Below are positions 26,892-36,313 of a stretch of 50,086 nt of DNA, piece by piece (position 1 is the stretch's first letter; each line of letters begins with the position of its first letter). A program made the translations under genes and the position numbers. The notes under the pieces were generated by a model. It did no database searches. It saw only the letters and a list, made by a program, of their open reading frames with translations, and had not been told where the DNA came from. The stretch is from an uncultured Desulfobulbaceae bacterium (GTDB lineage Bacteria > Desulfobacterota > Desulfobulbia > Desulfobulbales > BM004), in the NCBI GenBank assembly GCA_947259115.1, contig CAMYKS010000019.1, positions 1 through 50,086 on the forward strand, in the 5' to 3' direction.

Positions 26892-28684
26892 GGTGCCTTC
26901 ACAGGTTGTTTTGCTTGCATGACTTGCATGATTTTGCGGGTATTCATAAGCGCCTGTTTTGCTTCAATATAGTCCGGTTTTATCTGTAGGGCTCTGCTGT
27001 AAGCATTTACTGCCTCGGAATATCTGCCAAGCTGATAAAGGGAATTACCCATGAAATAGTATATCCGTTGGCCGATGAGAGGCGATTTGCCGGCAACCAT
27101 TTGATAATGAAAGAGTGCATTTTGATGCCTGCCGGCAGCTGCTAAAGATTTTCCAAGATTAAAGCGGGCCAGGGTGTCAGCGGGATTTATCTCTAAGGCT
27201 TTTGCATAGGATTCAGCTGCCGGTATATGTTTCCTCTGCTGCATCAGGGCATCACCCAGGGAGTAATGCGCAAGAGCATACTCCGGAGCAAGTTGAACCG
27301 CCCGGTTCAGGTATACCATCGCTTCATCCATCCTGCCTTCTTTACTTAATATGATGCCAAGGTTCATCTGAGCCCGGGGTTTATGGGGCGCCTTATCAGC
27401 TATATCAGTCCAGAGCGAGACTTCATTCTCCCAGATACTGTTTCTGGCATATGTCCAGCTTGAGAGCAGAATGACTGCAGTAACAAAGATTACCGCTTTG
27501 AGCATATTGCCTGCAAACAGCCGATGCACTCCAACGATGATGATTACAATAAGCATCATTGAGGGCAGATAGGTTCTGTGCTCAAAAATGATCTCCAGGG
27601 GGATGATGGAGGACTCTATCAGCAGGTTCCCCAGAAACCACAGGAGACAGAAGGAAAAAAGCCGTTCACGTCTGGCGCACAGTACGGCCGTTATGAGTAT
27701 CCCCATGAGCGCAAATAGAGAAAACATGGTTGTCATGGGATTTAACAATGAGTGAGAGAGGGCAAAGTCATGTTCAAGGGTCAAGCGCGAGGGCAGGGGA
27801 AGAAACACCAGGCTGGCATAAAAAACAACGACGCGCAGTTGGGTCAAGAGGCGCTCCTGCAGGGTGAAATCACGGCCGGCATACCCCGCCGCTGCAATCT
27901 TTAAAGGATCGGGTCCAAGGTAAAAGAAGACTGCACCCAGGAGAAAAAGCACCAGAAGGACTAAGAGCAGATAATGATATTTGCTGGGACTAAATTGTAA
28001 ATTCTGAAAAAAGTACCAGTCATAGAGGAGGATAAAAACCGGGAGCATGACGGCATTCTCCTTGGAACCCAGTGCAAGAAGCCCTGCTGCCACGGATACG
28101 CAGGCCAAGGTCAATGTAATGGATTTTTTTGCACTGAGCCGTGCCCTGATATAGGAAACAAAACTTGCAAGATAGAAAAGGGTGGCCAGACTGTTCATTC
28201 TCTGGATTATGTAAGTAACAGATTGAGTCTGCAGAGGGTGAACAAGCCAGAGAAGTGCGGAGGCAAAGGCAATAAAGCTGATGTCTTTTCGGTATACGGA
28301 ACCGGAAGCAAGAAGGAGGGTGTACTGCACAAAAAAGAAAAGCAGAATTCCGTTTAAAACATGAATGACTATGTTAACCAGGTGATAACCGCTGACATCG
28401 TATTGATGAAAATAGTAATTCAAAGCCAGGCTTATATTTGCCACGGGCCGACTTTTAATAAGGCTTTTGCTGACAGATTCGTTAAGACTTGCACCGGAGA
28501 GTTCTGTTATGCGAATTGCTTTGTTTGCTAAAATATTATGGTAGTCATCCAGGGCAAAGGGACTGTTTACGGTATTTGCATAGAGAGCATAGCCCATAAA
28601 AGCCAGAAACGAAATCAGGACAAAATTAATTTTAATTCTGTGCGGCAGGGTAAAATGATGAATTTCGGGGCTCTGTTTTGACAT
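26888..28684 (-). CDS. second TMTC-like polytopic membrane protein with TPR repeats
   Basis: The 598-aa protein has about ten membrane helices and then about four TPR units (residues about 430-580). LDDYHNILANKAIRITEL follows TM1 and HPLQTQSVTYIIQRMNSL a later helix, the same pattern as the protein at 13617-15341, so it is a candidate GT-C sugar transferase. I use the ATG at 28684 (MSKQSPEIHH). The open frame extends 29 codons further to 28771, but those residues do not look like a family N-terminus. Neither start has a ribosome site; TATACT (28697-28692) lies just before the shorter start, so a very short leader is possible. Confidence 0.78.
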   Translation of the reverse strand: MSKQSPEIHHFTLPHRIKINFVLISFLAFMGYALYANTVNSPFALDDYHNILANKAIRITELSGASLNESVSKSLIKSRPVANISLALNYYFHQYDVSGYHLVNIVIHVLNGILLFFFVQYTLLLASGSVYRKDISFIAFASALLWLVHPLQTQSVTYIIQRMNSLATLFYLASFVSYIRARLSAKKSITLTLACVSVAAGLLALGSKENAVMLPVFILLYDWYFFQNLQFSPSKYHYLLLVLLVLFLLGAVFFYLGPDPLKIAAAGYAGRDFTLQERLLTQLRVVVFYASLVFLPLPSRLTLEHDFALSHSLLNPMTTMFSLFALMGILITAVLCARRERLFSFCLLWFLGNLLIESSIIPLEIIFEHRTYLPSMMLIVIIIVGVHRLFAGNMLKAVIFVTAVILLSSWTYARNSIWENEVSLWTDIADKAPHKPRAQMNLGIILSKEGRMDEAMVYLNRAVQLAPEYALAHYSLGDALMQQRKHIPAAESYAKALEINPADTLARFNLGKSLAAAGRHQNALFHYQMVAGKSPLIGQRIYYFMGNSLYQLGRYSEAVNAYSRALQIKPDYIEAKQALMNTRKIMQVMQAKQPVKAP

Positions 28685-28771
28685 GGAAAAACAGTATAGC
28701 AAAAAATTCCTGTGACTACAGGCTATTTTCAGGAAACTATCCCCCGGAAGGTGCCTGACAAGCCTTTGCAT

Positions 28772-29418
28772 AATTCATGGACAACTGAAAATCCCCGAGA
28801 ATTAAATAAATATTCAACCCGCACTCATCATACCGATAATATGCTCGACGCAAAAAACAGGACCCATGTGGCAGCTACCCGACAGTGATATCAGCTCTAT
28901 CGGTAAGCTGCAACGCTTGACAAAAGAAACCAGTGAAAAGAAATTGTCGGGCTATGAAGGCTTGCGACTGCCAACGATGGAAGAAGCATTTTCCCTTGAG
29001 GGGAGAGAAAAAAGGAACACGGCTCATATACTCATCCGTGCTCTACCTTTAAATAGGGATTTATACCGCTGACAGAAGCAAGCCGGGGGGAACTGGTTTG
29101 TCGATTTCAGGCCGGCCAAGGTGTTCTGGGCCTCCGGCACATTTGCCGGAGGCTTTGGCAGGTCATGCCATCCAGAACGCCTCCCTTTCTCCTGAGAGGA
29201 TCTTCGAACGCCTTGTCTGTAGGCCTTGTTTACCCCTATTTGAGGTCAGAGTTTATACCCTGCCTTTAAGGGTGTACTGAAAAGAGTACCCTGTTTTTAA
29301 GGGAACTTTTAGACTACAGAAAGCGAGCTGTTTCTTAATAAAACAAAAACACGTTAGAAGCTTCCCCAGGGTCGCTTGCATAGGCGCAACGTACCCTGGC
29401 GGCATGCTTTAAAAAAAC
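28772..29418. other. gene-poor stretch with nested hairpins and repeated CCCT/AGGG motifs
   Basis: No convincing complete gene is seen. A 68-codon plus-strand frame (28866-29072) carries YEGLRLPTMEEAFSL, which resembles the LPT-E-LxSL segment of DUF1566-type proteins and may be a decayed fragment. At 29120-29181 an outer inverted repeat (GGTGTTCTGG/CCAGAACGCC, one wobble) encloses a perfect 10-bp hairpin GCCTCCGGCA/TGCCGGAGGC (29130-29139, 29144-29153). At 29256-29272 and 29287-29303 a 17-base motif TACCCTG...TTTAAGGG is repeated. The segment looks like repeat or RNA-structured DNA. Confidence 0.5.
29366..29399 (-). terminator. candidate terminator of nrdJ
   Basis: CCAGGGT (29366-29372) pairs with ACCCTGG (29393-29399), extended inward by CG-TTGC/GCAA-CG with one bulge. 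It lies 20 bases after the nrdJ stop. The T-rich tail on the minus strand begins about 20 bases later, so the call is moderate. Confidence 0.45.
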
Positions 29419-31602
29419 TTAACACGTCGAGTAACCGCAACTGACACACTGGCTGCAACCGCCGCTGCGGCGCAGGGTAAGCTTGCCGCATGCCGGACAG
29501 GAAGAATATGACGACGGTTCTTCATAGGGGTCCGGATCTTCCTTGCCGTTAATCTCTGGAGCACAGTTATCAAGCACCTTTGCCAGGGCTGCAGGGATGG
29601 AGAACACTCTTCCCATGGAACTGTTGGACCACACCGAATCCGAGGATATATCCTCGAGGGTCCGGGCTATCTTGTTCACCAGCCGGTAATCATGCTGCAG
29701 GGCCACCGAGATAACGCGGCCGAGTGATTCACACATGCCATGGATTGTTGAGCCCGACTTGGTGGTATTGATGAATATCTCCCGCACATGCTCATTCTCA
29801 CCTTTATTTGCAGTCACATATAGCGAGGCCGGGCCGCTGAATTTGAAAGTGCTGCCCTGGCGTTCATCAAGATCAGAAAAAGGAGTCCCCGGCGCCTTAA
29901 GCTTGGCAGCTGAATCGCTTAAAACACCGGTCATGGAAGAATCACGGAACATGGTTACACCCTTGAGTTTGCTGTCGCGGGCTACAAAGAGCATCTCTTT
30001 AATCTCATCCACGGTTGTTGAAGCCGGCAGGTTAATCGTCTTTGAAACCGCCGTATGATTAAATGTCTGACATGCTTCAAGAAGGCGTATCTGCTGGAGC
30101 GGCGTAATACTATGGGCTGTCTGGTTTTCAACCCAGTCAAGCTTGTTTTCATCATAATCGTAGAATTCCAGGGGCACCAGGGTGAACTCCTTCCAGGAGC
30201 CGTCTGCATCCTTGACCCTGCGGGACTGTATCATGGAGAAATAGGGCTCTACTCCTGTACAGGCAACCTGCATCAACTGGGAGATTGAGCCGGTTGGCGC
30301 CTGGGAGGTTGTGACGGAATTAAAGAGGCCACCTTGCTTTATCGCCGTACCGAATATTCTCTTGATATGTTTCTGCCAGTTCGCCTTTCTCGGGAGTTGG
30401 CCGGCAAAATCCTGCGCCTCCTTGGCAATTCTCTTGGTATAGTCAAGGTTCCACTCGCGGACATCGAGCTTTTCGCCTGTTTTTTTCTTGTGGAAGTCAG
30501 CATAATCAAGGCTGCCCTGCATGGAGCCGAGCATGAGGGCAAGCTGCGTTGCCTTGGCAAATTTCGGCGCTTCATGTTCATCGGCATAGGAGATGTCAAA
30601 ATGATTCATGGCATGCTGCAGGCCGGTAAAACCAATGCCGATGGGTCTGAATTTCAGCGTGTTTTTCTTGATGCGTTCAATGGGTGGGAAGCCTCCCATA
30701 TCGAGAATTTCATTGCCGGCTATTGCCGCCAGTTTGGCATTTTCATAAACATTATCCAGAAAATCGGCGAATTTCTCAGCCAGGCATTTCTGCAGATTTA
30801 CTGTCAGGAGGTTGCATGCCGTGTCCTTGGTGGAAAGATACTCGCCGCAGGGATTGGAGAAGACCGGGTTATGTTTTTTAGGCACCGGGGTATTTTCCAG
30901 GCTTTTCTGTGTGAAAAGCAGTCCGGGATCGCCTGATTTCCAGATATATTCTGCTATCAGCTGGATCAATTCTTCGTCGTCCCAGAATTTATCATTGGTG
31001 ACATTGACTGAGACATTGCAGCCGGTATATATACCCGGATTATCGCCTTTGAAGGTGATGAGTTCCTTGATGTCTTTTATATCCCAATTGGCCTGGATCA
31101 TAAGGGCTCCGCGCCTTTTTCCCCCCTGGCTGATGCGGGCAGAGAGGTGGGAATAGCCCTTGGCAAAAGACACCGGGCCCGATGCTGTTCCCTGGCCGTT
31201 GTCAACAGGGGAACCTTTGGGGCGTATGTCTGAAACATCAATGCCGCCACCGCCTGAATGCTGGAAAATGGTAACCAGGTTGCGCTCCATGTCAAATATG
31301 GCATCGGTAGAATCCTCAACATTGCCTAAAGGATAACAGGAATAGTAACCATTGCGTTGGGTATGGGGATTGCCGCCGTTCATTAAAAAGGGCGTGGCGG
31401 TAATGAACTGGAGATTTTTCAGAGCCTTGGCAATGCCGGGATATGAAAATTTCTTGCTGACCCGTTTTAAGACATCGGCAAGATCTTTTTCCACCGGCTT
31501 TCCTGTTTTGGGATCTCTTACTGCGTATCTTTCACGGACAAGATAATCTTCAAATCTATTCCATTCATTGGCAGCATCTTCACGGTTAATCGGCAGTTTC
31601 AT
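29419..31602 (-). CDS. nrdJ: adenosylcobalamin-dependent (class II) ribonucleotide reductase
   Basis: The 727-aa enzyme reduces ribonucleotides to deoxyribonucleotides using adenosylcobalamin as radical source. The NPCGE motif at 250-254 holds the thiyl-radical Cys and active Glu; YYSCYPLGNVED (86-97) gives a redox Cys, and QHSGGGGIDVSDIRPKGSPV is typical of class II. The C-terminus has CPAC...CSQC...CGYSTC, a zinc-ribbon-like tail with a final CxxxC that can re-reduce the active site. No N-terminal ATP-cone is apparent. The ribosome site AAGGAG is good. No cobalamin riboswitch is seen upstream. Confidence 0.95.
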   Translation of the reverse strand: MKLPINREDAANEWNRFEDYLVRERYAVRDPKTGKPVEKDLADVLKRVSKKFSYPGIAKALKNLQFITATPFLMNGGNPHTQRNGYYSCYPLGNVEDSTDAIFDMERNLVTIFQHSGGGGIDVSDIRPKGSPVDNGQGTASGPVSFAKGYSHLSARISQGGKRRGALMIQANWDIKDIKELITFKGDNPGIYTGCNVSVNVTNDKFWDDEELIQLIAEYIWKSGDPGLLFTQKSLENTPVPKKHNPVFSNPCGEYLSTKDTACNLLTVNLQKCLAEKFADFLDNVYENAKLAAIAGNEILDMGGFPPIERIKKNTLKFRPIGIGFTGLQHAMNHFDISYADEHEAPKFAKATQLALMLGSMQGSLDYADFHKKKTGEKLDVREWNLDYTKRIAKEAQDFAGQLPRKANWQKHIKRIFGTAIKQGGLFNSVTTSQAPTGSISQLMQVACTGVEPYFSMIQSRRVKDADGSWKEFTLVPLEFYDYDENKLDWVENQTAHSITPLQQIRLLEACQTFNHTAVSKTINLPASTTVDEIKEMLFVARDSKLKGVTMFRDSSMTGVLSDSAAKLKAPGTPFSDLDERQGSTFKFSGPASLYVTANKGENEHVREIFINTTKSGSTIHGMCESLGRVISVALQHDYRLVNKIARTLEDISSDSVWSNSSMGRVFSIPAALAKVLDNCAPEINGKEDPDPYEEPSSYSSCPACGKLTLRRSGGCSQCVSCGYSTC

Positions 31603-31950
31603 TCTCCGGGCTCCTTACGTACAAAAACATTTAGTAGATTAGTGGGCGATTGGTAGGTCTATTGTAATAATAATAGCCAAATGCAATATGTAATAGTTTG
31701 AAAATATTATATAAATTAATGAACTCTCAGTGAGTTGCAGAAACGATTGAATGACTCAGGAAATGAAAATATAGAATAAAGCCGCTTGTGTGTCAAAGGA
31801 AAAGACACCACAATATGTTGTATATCGGGGGAAATTTTGGCAAACCCAGACAGAGTGGGATTTTGGGGTCTAAAAAAAAATTTTAACCGGGGTCGAAAAT
31901 AAAATATTCAGGAATAAGTAAAGATGAATTTTAGGGCTGGAAGGTTCAGA
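31603..31950. other. intergenic region between the EamA gene and nrdJ
   Basis: This 348-base AT-rich stretch must hold the nrdJ promoter on the minus strand. I see no gene, no cobalamin-riboswitch B12 box, and no NrdR-box pair that I can defend. A TTTAAAATTTT-like tract near 31872-31885 could be part of a terminator for the upstream EamA gene, but no strong stem accompanies it. Confidence 0.35.
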
Positions 31951-32814
31951 TCAACCCAACAATGATATGAAAAGCATACCTCCAAACATCAACAGAGTAC
32001 CAAATCCACGGTAGCGTATATCACCTTCCTTTAAGACAAGCCAGCTTAAAAGGACACTGAAGAGGATGCTGCTTCTTTTTATCGCTACCATATACACTGC
32101 TGTTGAAATGGCTATGGCCAGACCATGGAAACTGATGTGGATCATGAGTAAACTGCCGAGCCACATACCTTTTGGGGAATTGTTAAGGATTTTCCGCCAG
32201 TCATTCCTGCGGGTCAGAAGCAGCCCGCATAGTATAATTATATTGAAAACAAGGAAAAAAAAGTATGAAAAAAAGAGCGGCGATGAATGGAGCATGGCTT
32301 TTTTTCCAATCACTGCAGCGAAAGCAAACAGAATGGACACGATAAGCATTAACCATGAGCCTTTTTCACCCCAAAAAACTGAAAAAGGGGTCCAGAAGTT
32401 TTTCTGGTTCTCTTTGAAATGCAAAATATAGCCTCCCATGACAATGAAGCCGATTCCCACGCCGCCCCAGATGTTGATAGTCTCGCCGAGGATGAAAAAA
32501 CCGGTCAGTGTCATGAAAACCGGGGTGAATGCCAGAAAGGGCACGGATAAGGATATAGGGGATACTTTGATAGCGTAGAGATAGAGAACATAGGCAAGGA
32601 TATTAATGGGGATGGAGAGAAAAAACGCCCACCAGAATGTCTGATCCAAAGGAGGGTGTTCTACGAAAATAAAGCCGAGAACGAAAAACGGCAAAGCCCA
32701 GAAAAGTTCGAGTATGGCAATTTCCAGGGGCTCGAGATATTCGTAGGTTTTAATGGATACATCTCTGGCAGCGACGGAAATGGCTGTTGTAAGGGACAGA
32801 ATAAACCACATCAT
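31951..32814 (-). CDS. EamA-family (DMT) transporter
   Basis: The 287-aa protein has ten hydrophobic helices arranged as two EamA repeats (about 1-140 and 150-285). It has the features of drug/metabolite transporters, for example PLEIAILELFWALPFF, SLSVPFLAFTPVFMTLTGFFILGE in repeat 1 and SSILFSVLLSWLVLKEG near the end. The substrate is unknown; relatives export amino acids or other metabolites. It is a single gene with a long upstream intergenic region. Confidence 0.87.
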   Translation of the reverse strand: MMWFILSLTTAISVAARDVSIKTYEYLEPLEIAILELFWALPFFVLGFIFVEHPPLDQTFWWAFFLSIPINILAYVLYLYAIKVSPISLSVPFLAFTPVFMTLTGFFILGETINIWGGVGIGFIVMGGYILHFKENQKNFWTPFSVFWGEKGSWLMLIVSILFAFAAVIGKKAMLHSSPLFFSYFFFLVFNIIILCGLLLTRRNDWRKILNNSPKGMWLGSLLMIHISFHGLAIAISTAVYMVAIKRSSILFSVLLSWLVLKEGDIRYRGFGTLLMFGGMLFISLLG

Positions 32815-33215
32815 AAGCGTAGTTAAGTACGGGGCAAAATTATTATGCCGGATAATTCACGACTTGAGATTGTCGGTTATGCAGGGATACCGTCTGTCTG
32901 TCTGTCAATCATTGGGTTGTTTGTTGGTTAACGGAACGAACCAACGATTGACACGTTACCCAATAATCATTGGGTTGTTCAGTTACCTGATAATGATCCT
33001 GCTGTTCTGTTGCAGGAGAACAGAGAAAAATATGCGCCACTCACAATAAACCTTCCGGAAACGGCTACACCGTTTTGCGTCTTATATGCACTTCAGAAAG
33101 ATTTTAGCCAACAGAAAATTGAACCTACTGAGAGAGTGTCTTCAATTACATGCCAAAATTCACATGATATCAACAAAGATATGATGCCTTTCTGAAGTGA
33201 TCATGCATTTCCCGG
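32815..33215. repeat. intergenic region with short direct and inverted repeats
   Basis: No gene is convincing. A run of CTGT repeats (about 32891-32906) is followed by AATCATTGGGTTGTT at 32907-32921, repeated exactly at 32965-32979. Between them are the inverted repeats GTTGGTT/AACCAAC (32923-32929, 32939-32945) and ACCCAAT/ATTGGGT (32958-32964, 32969-32975). The cluster lies about 90-165 bases upstream of the EamA start on its promoter side, so it could be a regulatory site. Confidence 0.5.
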
Positions 33216-34637
33216 CTAATATTTTTTGTTGAGATAATCTCGTATCTCCTGCAGCGTTGCCGCAGGATTTTCGGACAGATAGCCTGCTATGGTATTGGCA
33301 ACAAAAGCAGCGGATATGGAGGTGCCGGCATACATCCCTGGATCTCCTTTGTGTCCGACAGGCAGGTTAGCAAATCCGGGAGCATAAAGCGCGACAAAAT
33401 TGCCATAGTTTGACTTCTCCCATGTTTTTCCATGGGGGCCAAGTGCGCCAACACCGATGACAGTGGGGTAGGCGGCTGGATAGACTGGTTTGCCGGTGGG
33501 TTCATTGCCTGCCGATGCCACAATGATAAGCCCCTTTTCATTGGCAAATGTAAAGGCCTTTTCCATAACATCGCTTCTGGTCTCACTACCCCAGCTGAGA
33601 CTCATGACCTTGGCATTATTTGCCAAGGCAAAATTGATGGCGTCCATTATCTTAAAGTCGGTTGTAAAGCCGTTATCATCAAACGCTCTGATCGGAATAA
33701 TGGGTATATATGATTCGTTATCATCTACAGAGCCGTAGGGCTTCACAACACCAGAGGCGATAAATGCCATCTGGGTACCATGTCCTAATGTGTCAGAGAT
33801 TGGAGCATTGGGGTTCATCACATCCAGGGCAGAAAGTACGAATTTATCCAACTCCGTATTGTTGGCCAGGCCGCTGTCCAGAATAGCAATGGGGGTACTG
33901 TTATCAGTAAGGCCAGAGAGTCCTGGAATGATATCCGCCTCATTCACGCCGATGGGATAGTGAACAGGAGATTGAATGGGATAGGCATAATTGGGTTGTG
34001 ATACTTCAAGGTTAAGTTTGTTTTTGATATCCCGGGCAATGGCAAAAACATCTGAATTTTCCGGCAGCAATACCTTTACAAGGCCAGGAAAGCCGCTATT
34101 TTCAAGAAGTGTGGCCCTATAGGACTGGACTAATTTACGGAGTTCGGCAAGATCTGTCCCGGCAGGGATATAGAGCAAAATCTCATCCTGAACATAATAG
34201 GACCCATCCTTGTTTTTTGTTATGATTTCATGTCTTCGGGGTTGTAATGTCTGCATCAGGTTTTTTTTGCCAGATTGAAAAACCTGCACCTCTGCGAGCC
34301 GTATTGCAGGAGTGCCTGAATTCTGGGGCCTGGCCTCCCAAAGTAAGGAAAAACTTGCAGGTTTCAGGAGAGATTCCAGGGCCTGTTCCATGGGGCGATT
34401 ATTGAAATTGACGCTAACCCGAGGATTGATTGCAGGATCAATCCTGACAATGACGCCCTCTGCTGTAAGTTCAAGGAGTATGGATTGCAGAGGAACATCC
34501 TCTGCAGTGACAGAAAGTCTATCCTCGTGAGTAAGAACGAAGGTGAAACTGGCCGCAACCGACACAGACACCAACTGGCACAGCAGCAGGAAGAGCAGAA
34601 AAACAGATATAATTGTCTGAAACCTTATAAGGGACAC
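33216..34637 (-). CDS. secreted subtilisin-like (S8) protease with N-terminal STN-like domain
   Basis: The 473-aa protein has a signal peptide (about 1-29), a small domain at about 38-100 resembling the secretin/TonB short N-terminal (STN) fold (LSVTAEDVPLQSILLEL, INPRVSVNF, PMEQALESLL), a linker/propeptide-like region (about 130-225), and a peptidase S8 domain. The catalytic triad is D254 (ILDSG), H286 (GHGT) and S440 (GTSISAAF), with oxyanion N378 (AGNEP). It should act in the periplasm or at the surface. STN domains usually belong to secretins or transducers, so the fusion is unusual. It appears monocistronic. Confidence 0.87.
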   Translation of the reverse strand: MSLIRFQTIISVFLLFLLLCQLVSVSVAASFTFVLTHEDRLSVTAEDVPLQSILLELTAEGVIVRIDPAINPRVSVNFNNRPMEQALESLLKPASFSLLWEARPQNSGTPAIRLAEVQVFQSGKKNLMQTLQPRRHEIITKNKDGSYYVQDEILLYIPAGTDLAELRKLVQSYRATLLENSGFPGLVKVLLPENSDVFAIARDIKNKLNLEVSQPNYAYPIQSPVHYPIGVNEADIIPGLSGLTDNSTPIAILDSGLANNTELDKFVLSALDVMNPNAPISDTLGHGTQMAFIASGVVKPYGSVDDNESYIPIIPIRAFDDNGFTTDFKIMDAINFALANNAKVMSLSWGSETRSDVMEKAFTFANEKGLIIVASAGNEPTGKPVYPAAYPTVIGVGALGPHGKTWEKSNYGNFVALYAPGFANLPVGHKGDPGMYAGTSISAAFVANTIAGYLSENPAATLQEIRDYLNKKY

Positions 34638-34764
34638 CTGGAAACTCCTGTTGCCTGATTAGCTAAAATTACTGTATCAACTTATAATTATAAGACATCA
34701 GCAATAAAGAAGGAAGTTATGACATTGAAATTTATGCTGCAGGTAAAGGGGAGGGCACCATAAA

Positions 34765-34796
34765 AAAAGGGCGGTTAATTTCTTAACCGCCCTTTT
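34765..34796 (-). terminator. strong bidirectional terminator after the VWA-OmpA gene
   Basis: A perfect stem GGGCGGTTAA/TTAACCGCCC (34769-34778 with 34783-34792) has a four-base loop and flanking A4 and T4 runs. It lies 22 bases after the VWA-OmpA stop on the minus strand and reads as a terminator in both directions. Confidence 0.9.
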
Positions 34797-34817
34797 GTGG
34801 ATGTGAACTTGAATCTG

Positions 34818-36086
34818 CTATTTTACAGTAATGGTCACAATATTTGCAACGACTCTGCGGTTTCTCTGCCTGCCTTCGGATGTTTTATTGCTGGCAACGG
34901 GTTTTGATTCTCCGTGGCCGACAGTGGAAATCCTGCTTGAATTTATGTTGAACTTATTGACGAGGTAGTTTTTGACACTTTCAGCTCTTCTCTTGGAAAG
35001 ACCCTTGTTGTAATCTTCAGAACCGATGCTGTCGGTATGTCCTTCCAAGACGCCGTTGGTTTTGGGATATGCCTTCAGGAAATTTGCAACCTTTTGAATA
35101 TCGTTGTGATATTGAGGTCTGACAACAGCCTTATCAAAATCGAATTCAATCAGCAGGGTGATGGAGAGTTTTTCCGGAATCGCCACCGGACAGCCGACAC
35201 GGTCAACCTTGATGCCTCTCGGGGTATTGGGACACTGGTCAATGCTGTCTTTGACACCGTCACCGTCGCTGTCACCGTCGACCATTCTCTTGGGAGCCTT
35301 TTCCAGGAAAACATCGGTGACAAAATCACCCATTCCGCCGGCATTACCTACAGTGGAACCATCTGCAAGGGTCCTGCTATGCAGATTATCTGCCTCGGTG
35401 GCAAAACCGCACTTGCCTGCTGCAGCAATCTGTTCCATGGTAGCCTTACCTTTGGGATCATTACCAAGAAGCACGGTATAGATGCAGACGCTATTACCGT
35501 ACATGTCTTTCATCGCAGCCGCTGCGGCAACAGGATCGGCAGATACGTTATTCAAGCCGTCACTGAAGAGGATAACTGCAGTTCTTCCCGGGGTATCAGT
35601 GAGCCCAGGAGTATCCAACAGATCGTATGCCCCATGTATTATGGAATTAGCCATGGGTGTGATGCCTCCTGTTCCTGCAATGGAAAGAACAGCATCATCA
35701 AGACCTGCTTTGGTATAATCGGTCATACCGTAAATAAGACCCTTTTCAGAATAGTAAGGGCCGAAAGCACGCATGCCTGCGTTTACATCAAAATTATCGG
35801 GAAGGTTTTTGTTAAGGGCTCTGACCAGTTCTTTTGACAGGGTAAGTTTTGTGGGTGAGTTGCTGAATGATCTTCCAAGTTTGTCTGCCATTGAAGACGA
35901 TGCATCCTGAATGATCAGAAAATTATCAACTTTTTTCTGGTACTCTCCGCTTTTGAGCATTGCATTGATATTCTTAGGAGTACAGGTTATATCCGCTGTA
36001 CTTTTTGTGGACATTCCTGCGCAACCTGTCAGGGCTAATCCCAGGAACAACACCAATAGGACCGTTACAAAATGTTTTACTCTCAT
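34818..36086 (-). CDS. outer-membrane lipoprotein with VWA and OmpA domains
   Basis: The 422-aa protein begins with a lipoprotein signal (lipobox LTGC, Cys about 22). A von Willebrand A domain (about 55-240) has the metal-site motif DASSS at 61-65, then a short calcium-type thrombospondin-3 segment (DGDSDGDGVKDSIDQCPNTP). The C-terminal OmpA domain (about 310-420) contains LEGHTDSIGSEDYNKGLSKRRAESV, which binds peptidoglycan. It probably anchors the envelope and presents a protein-binding VWA module in the periplasm. A good GGAGGGG ribosome site is present and a strong terminator follows. Confidence 0.9.
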   Translation of the reverse strand: MRVKHFVTVLLVLFLGLALTGCAGMSTKSTADITCTPKNINAMLKSGEYQKKVDNFLIIQDASSSMADKLGRSFSNSPTKLTLSKELVRALNKNLPDNFDVNAGMRAFGPYYSEKGLIYGMTDYTKAGLDDAVLSIAGTGGITPMANSIIHGAYDLLDTPGLTDTPGRTAVILFSDGLNNVSADPVAAAAAMKDMYGNSVCIYTVLLGNDPKGKATMEQIAAAGKCGFATEADNLHSRTLADGSTVGNAGGMGDFVTDVFLEKAPKRMVDGDSDGDGVKDSIDQCPNTPRGIKVDRVGCPVAIPEKLSITLLIEFDFDKAVVRPQYHNDIQKVANFLKAYPKTNGVLEGHTDSIGSEDYNKGLSKRRAESVKNYLVNKFNINSSRISTVGHGESKPVASNKTSEGRQRNRRVVANIVTITVK

Positions 36087-36313
36087 ATTCCCCTCCTTTT
36101 ACATTAAAGTTATAAAAAACATATACCTAATACATATTTTGGTAAAAAAAATCAGGCCAGGTAGACCACAAAAAAAATTATACAAAGCAAAACTGCTGTA
36201 TTACCTGGGTGTATCTGACAACTTGCTAACCAATATGAAATATAAATGTTTGAATAATATTTAAACTTTAACGTGAGTTTTTTAATTTGTCACGTATAAA
36301 ATTAACATGAAAA

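Noticed and set aside
28866..29072. 68-codon plus-strand frame as a real gene
   Set aside because: Only a short LPT-E-like stretch resembles DUF1566 proteins; no ribosome site or complete domain, so at most a decayed fragment.
29098..29280. 60-codon plus-strand frame in the structured gap
   Set aside because: It translates through the nested hairpins and repeats and has no family similarity; it is better explained by the repeat structure.
31603..31950. Cobalamin riboswitch in front of nrdJ
   Set aside because: Expected for some B12-linked genes, but no B12-box-like conserved core is visible; not supported.
32891..32979. CRISPR array from the repeated 15-mer
   Set aside because: Only two copies, with non-uniform spacing and internal hairpins and no cas genes nearby; not a CRISPR array.
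33010..33195. 61-codon plus-strand frame downstream of the repeat cluster
   Set aside because: No ribosome site or recognisable sequence and it lies in a repeat-containing intergenic region.
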